From assembly GCA_964568355.1 (NCBI GenBank), contig CAZMRK010000860.1, positions 1-19,034 on the forward strand: a DNA stretch of 19,034 nt, given 5' to 3'. Under the pieces are notes generated by a model. It saw only the letters and a program-made list of their open reading frames with translations, was not told the DNA's origin and searched no databases. The position numbers and the translations under genes are program-made. Positions 14,986 to 19,034 of this stretch are shown here, in pieces (within the stretch, counting starts at the first letter, position 1; each line of letters starts with the position of its first letter). The DNA comes from JAJPJX01 sp964568355 (GTDB lineage: Bacteria; Acidobacteriota; Terriglobia; Bryobacterales; Bryobacteraceae).

Positions 14986-15960
14986 TCAGACCGGCGCCGG
15001 CGTGCGATGCTTCTGCCACCAGACTTCGGGGCGGCGGTCGGGGCCGAGGTGCGGATTGTCTTCCACCATGCGCCCATAAAGCTCCGGACGGCGGGCACGG
15101 ATGTAGGAAGGCCCGGAGGCGAGTTCCCGCTTGCGTGGGTCGAGCGTACCTACGACGATGTCATCGCCCAGGGTACGGCACTCTTCCATTACTTCGCCGA
15201 ACGGATCGAGGATCATGGCGCCGCCGGGCTTGATCGTGCCTCCCTCCACCCCGATCGGATTGCTAAACAGCGCGAAAACGCCGTTTTCCCAGGCCCGTGC
15301 CGGCAGCCAGCGCATCAGCCAGCCGCGGCCTTTCGGGCCATCGAACTCCTGGCGGCAGCGCACCGGGTCCAGCCGGCGATTGTGCCAGATGGCCGGATCC
15401 ACGGTGCCGCGCCCGGGCATGGGAGAAGGCAGGCAGCCGGTGACGTGCGGCATGAGAATGATCTCCGCTCCTTCCATGGCCGTCAGGCGGACATTTTCCG
15501 GCAGATTGTTGTCGTAGCAGGTCAGGATGCCGAAGCGGCAGTCCAGGAGATCGAAAACCGTATAGCGATCGCCGCAGGTGAGATAGGGGCTGACGAAGGC
15601 GTGCAGCTTCCGGTGGCGCGCCATTACGCCGCGGCCATCCACCACCACGTAGGCGTTATAGAGTGCATCTCCTTCGCGCTCGATCAGTCCGGCGCCCACG
15701 GCGATGCCCGCTTCCCGCGCGATGGTCTGAAGCCTCGCCAGAGAGGGACCGTCTGGAATCGGCTCCGCGATGGCCGCCAGTTGCTCCCGTGTAAGGGTCT
15801 CCAGGAACGTATAGCCGGATATCGAGCACTCGTGAAAGCTGATCAGTTCCGCGCCCCGCTCGCGCGCCTTGCGAGCCAGGGTGTCGATGACGTCGAGGTT
15901 GTAGTCCTTCTCGCCATCACGAGCCTCGAACTGAGCGGCGGCCACGCAAATCTCGCGCAT
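14986..15960 (-). CDS. Carbon-nitrogen hydrolase (nitrilase superfamily)
   Basis: 324 residues. The Glu-Lys-Cys triad of the superfamily is complete: Glu44 in FHECSISGY, Lys118 in ARHRKLH, and Cys148 in GILTCYDNNLPE. The Cys motif, with Asn after the Asp-Asn step rather than the EF/RFPE of many amidases, and a long insert with HNRRLDPVRCRQEFDGP suggest a less-studied branch. Members hydrolyse nitriles, amides or N-carbamoyl compounds; the substrate here is not predictable. It begins at ATG 15960 with a strong GAGGAG five bases upstream. The gene lies 182 bp after the acyl-CoA dehydrogenase on the same strand, with a large palindrome between them. Its stop is 12 bp from the convergent ADOP stop. 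Confidence 0.88.
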   Translation of the reverse strand: MREICVAAAQFEARDGEKDYNLDVIDTLARKARERGAELISFHECSISGYTFLETLTREQLAAIAEPIPDGPSLARLQTIAREAGIAVGAGLIEREGDALYNAYVVVDGRGVMARHRKLHAFVSPYLTCGDRYTVFDLLDCRFGILTCYDNNLPENVRLTAMEGAEIILMPHVTGCLPSPMPGRGTVDPAIWHNRRLDPVRCRQEFDGPKGRGWLMRWLPARAWENGVFALFSNPIGVEGGTIKPGGAMILDPFGEVMEECRTLGDDIVVGTLDPRKRELASGPSYIRARRPELYGRMVEDNPHLGPDRRPEVWWQKHRTPAPV

Positions 15961-15996
15961 TCACTCTCCTCTAGCAGCCCGTCGAAAAAGACCAGG

Positions 15997-16079
15997 AACC
16001 GCTTGCTGACGCGCGCGGCTCGGAAACAGTCCTGCGTGTTTGCAGGCACTTACCGAGCCGCGGCCGTGAGGGAGCGGTT
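15997..16079. repeat. 83-bp extragenic palindrome (REP-like, two-tier stem-loop)
   Basis: Arms 15997-16023 and 16053-16079 are 27-bp inverted repeats with 22 matching positions, including a perfect 10-bp inner stem CGCGGCTCGG / CCGAGCCGCG (16014-16023 and 16053-16062). The 29-base centre holds a second hairpin, AGT-CCTGC against GCAGG-c-ACT around GTGTTT. One strand reads through as QPLPHGRGSV. From memory, LPHGRGSV is common in spurious ORFs of acidobacterial genomes, so this is probably one copy of a dispersed family. It lies between the acyl-CoA dehydrogenase and nitrilase genes and could attenuate, process or stabilise their mRNA. Just outside, 15971-15990 (CTAGCAGCCCGTCGAAAAAG) resembles a sequence I recall flanking repeats in other bacteria. 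No second copy was noticed in the window. Confidence 0.75.
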
Positions 16080-16142
16080 GCGGAATGCGGTGCTTTCGTA
16101 CATTTGCCACGGGCTTCTGCGCACCATGGTACAGCATCCCGT

Positions 16143-17369
<1,227 letters not shown>

Positions 17370-17403
17370 CCCCGGATTGTACGCCGGATCTCCGGGCGCG
17401 AAC

Positions 17404-18594
17404 TTATGCGCCCGCCTGCGCCATCCGCTCCAGCACCTGAATGTTGAACATCAACTGCCGCGGCAGGTGGTAATTGTCCTGCCGGAAGGTGTTGGGCTCA
17501 AAAGAAAAGCGCCGGTCGCTAAAGAGCAGATAAAGGGGATAGCCGCGCGAACGCAGGCAGAACTTCTGCTCCCGCGCCTCCTGGGCCAGCAGAAAATAGC
17601 GCGCCGCCCATTCCGCGCCGGTACGTTCATAAATCGGCAGCGTCGCTACCTGCACTTCGTTGACCGCCCAAAGCGATTTCATGTAGTGATACTCGCCCTT
17701 CTGGCGGAATTCCAGGCCGGTCTCGACCGGGTGATCCACGGGCCATTCATATTCCGGATGGTCCACGTTAACGGCATCTGAAACGCCGCCGTATACGTGA
17801 TCCCAGCCCACGTCCAGGTGATGCCGGATGCGCTCGGCGGCCAGTTTCCACATGGCCGGATCGTCGCGGCGCAGAGCCTCGTCCATCGCCATCCAGAGGC
17901 ACTCGATGCTGTGCCCGATCACGCACCTCGCAGCCTCTTCGGGTGGACGGCTGAAATCGGAATGCAGGACCTCCGTGTTCAGGCCGGTCTCGGGATTGTA
18001 GTGCCGCCGCAGAATGGCATCCAGGCTCTCATCGGCCATCTCGGCGATGCCGGGTGGATTCCAGCGTGCCAGCAGCCGCGTCGAGATCAGAAGAGTCACC
18101 ATCCACAACCCCTGGCTCCGGCGCCCGAAGTCAGGCCGGTGGATCTCGCGCCAAAGCCGCCTGAACAGCTCGAGCGCGGTATCGAGCGCCCGCTCGTCGC
18201 CGCTCGCTGCCGCATATTCGGCCAGGCCCTCTACGGCAAAATACATGCCATAGAGATCGCCTTGAAACGGGCGCAGCACCTCGCCTTCGCGGGAGAGTAC
18301 CTCGGGCCACCAGCCGGACTGGGGCGCGTGGCACAGCAGAAACTCCACCGCTTTGCGGGCGATCGCAAGATGCCGCGGATCGCGCCCAAAGTGATTGTAG
18401 AGATAGCTGTAAAGCCAGATCCCCCGGCCCTGGAACCAGTGAAACTTGCGATCATGGACCAGCCTGCCATCATGATCCAGGCCGCACAGAAATCCGCCCC
18501 GCTCGTGATCGATTCCATGACGTTCCCAGAAGGGAAGAACGACCTCAAACAGTTCCTGGCGAAACTGGCTGAGAAACTCCTTCGTCTCAATCAA
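17404..18594 (-). CDS. AGE-family sugar epimerase (N-acylglucosamine 2-epimerase / cellobiose 2-epimerase type)
   Basis: 396 residues forming the (alpha/alpha)6 barrel of the AGE family, which interconverts sugars at C2 or isomerises aldose and ketose. The opening FWERHGIDHERGGFLCGLD is typical. Arg57 in FQGRGIW, His228 and Glu231 in VIGHSIECLW, and His376 in NYHLPRQLM fit the Arg plus two catalytic His of the family. Start is TTG 18594, which overlaps the TGA of the TonB receptor (TTGA), so translation should be coupled. No better start is visible, and the family N-terminus begins soon after. The substrate could be N-acylglucosamine, mannose or cellobiose; the sequence does not decide. An inactive or ketose-isomerase role is less likely given the intact residues. 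Confidence 0.88.
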   Translation of the reverse strand: MIETKEFLSQFRQELFEVVLPFWERHGIDHERGGFLCGLDHDGRLVHDRKFHWFQGRGIWLYSYLYNHFGRDPRHLAIARKAVEFLLCHAPQSGWWPEVLSREGEVLRPFQGDLYGMYFAVEGLAEYAAASGDERALDTALELFRRLWREIHRPDFGRRSQGLWMVTLLISTRLLARWNPPGIAEMADESLDAILRRHYNPETGLNTEVLHSDFSRPPEEAARCVIGHSIECLWMAMDEALRRDDPAMWKLAAERIRHHLDVGWDHVYGGVSDAVNVDHPEYEWPVDHPVETGLEFRQKGEYHYMKSLWAVNEVQVATLPIYERTGAEWAARYFLLAQEAREQKFCLRSRGYPLYLLFSDRRFSFEPNTFRQDNYHLPRQLMFNIQVLERMAQAGA

Positions 18595-19034
18595 AACAGC
18601 AGCCTCAAGCCAAATTGGGTAATGCGCGGGTCGCGCGCGCTGGTGACCTGGCCGAAAGTGGCCGCGCCCACGGTGGCGGCCACGCCACTGTACTGCGTGT
18701 GGTTGAACAGGTTGAAAAATTCGCCTCGAAATTGCAGCATGATGTTTTCTCGAATGGTCGTGCGCTTGCTAAACGACAGGTCCCAGTTATTGATTCCGGG
18801 ACCGCGCACCAAAGAACGTCCGGCATTGCCGAAAGTCCCCAGCGCCGGTATCGCAAATACATTGGTATTGAACCAAGCCGCGAGCGTCTCCTGCCGCGTC
18901 ACGGGACCGGTCAGGTTGGGGCGCTGGGTTCCACCTCCGACTCCGGCGCGGTCGCCGGGAATGGCGATGGTGACCGGCAAGCCCGACTGGAAGCTGCTGA
19001 TGCCGGAAACCTGCCAGCCCTGGAACAGGCGCTT
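18591..19034 (-). CDS. Oar-like TonB-dependent receptor, C-terminal part (5' end beyond window)
   Basis: Open from the window edge to TGA 18591, 147 residues of a much larger outer membrane protein. It begins in KRLFQGWQVSGISSFQSGLP, a beta-barrel stretch usual in acidobacterial receptors with an N-terminal carboxypeptidase-regulatory-like domain. The end, FRGEFFNLFNHTQYSG and then FGQVTSARDPRITQFGLRLLF, is characteristic of this family and finishes with the terminal Phe expected of outer membrane barrels. Such receptors take up oligosaccharides or other large ligands using TonB energy. The plug and TonB box are not in view. The overlap with an AGE epimerase suggests a sugar ligand, which is inference. 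Confidence 0.88.
   Translation of the reverse strand, partial: KRLFQGWQVSGISSFQSGLPVTIAIPGDRAGVGGGTQRPNLTGPVTRQETLAAWFNTNVFAIPALGTFGNAGRSLVRGPGINNWDLSFSKRTTIRENIMLQFRGEFFNLFNHTQYSGVAATVGAATFGQVTSARDPRITQFGLRLLF

Overview
The window is a GC-rich chromosomal segment that most resembles an Acidobacteriota genome of the Solibacteres/Bryobacterales type. This is inferred from family content and was not searched. The signs are two large ABC permeases with the duplicated layout called ADOP (acidobacterial duplicated orphan permease), the end of an Oar-like TonB-dependent receptor, and an 83-bp extragenic palindrome that reads through as LPHGRGSV, a peptide I recall from many acidobacterial spurious ORFs. 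There are no rRNA, tRNA, CRISPR or recognisable transposase genes.

Layout. (1) 1-1125, minus: a protein of the PafA-like alkaline phosphatase family, cut by the window edge. It has a Tat-like leader and replacements at most active-site positions I can align. (2) 1301-1627, plus: a short RodZ-type helix-turn-helix protein without a membrane segment. (3) 5663-1665, minus: a cupin, then a tight block of TPR protein, MacB/FtsX-type permease and TolC-family outer membrane protein. No ATPase or membrane fusion protein is present. (4) 5780-9760, plus: an arginine operon argF-argG-argH-argR with 4-nt overlaps at the last two junctions. Two tandem ARG boxes overlap its promoter, so the encoded repressor probably controls its own operon. 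(5) 9776-12148 minus and 12478-14973 plus: two ADOP permeases transcribed divergently from a 329-bp region. (6) 19034-14986, minus: end of a TonB-dependent receptor, an AGE-family sugar epimerase overlapping it, an ACAD10/11-like acyl-CoA dehydrogenase, the palindrome, and a nitrilase-superfamily amidohydrolase.

How the genes fit. The arginine block supplies the last three steps from ornithine to arginine (carbamoylation, argininosuccinate synthesis and cleavage) plus the arginine-sensing repressor. The TPR/permease/TolC block looks like part of an export machine whose energy module lies elsewhere. The receptor/epimerase pair suggests uptake and processing of a glycan or sugar. The dehydrogenase and nitrilase downstream have no obvious pathway link to it.

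The points most worth following up are the degenerate PafA-like protein, the tandem ARG boxes, the palindrome in the leader of the nitrilase gene, and the coupled receptor-epimerase junction. I found no clear evidence of a wholly new system.
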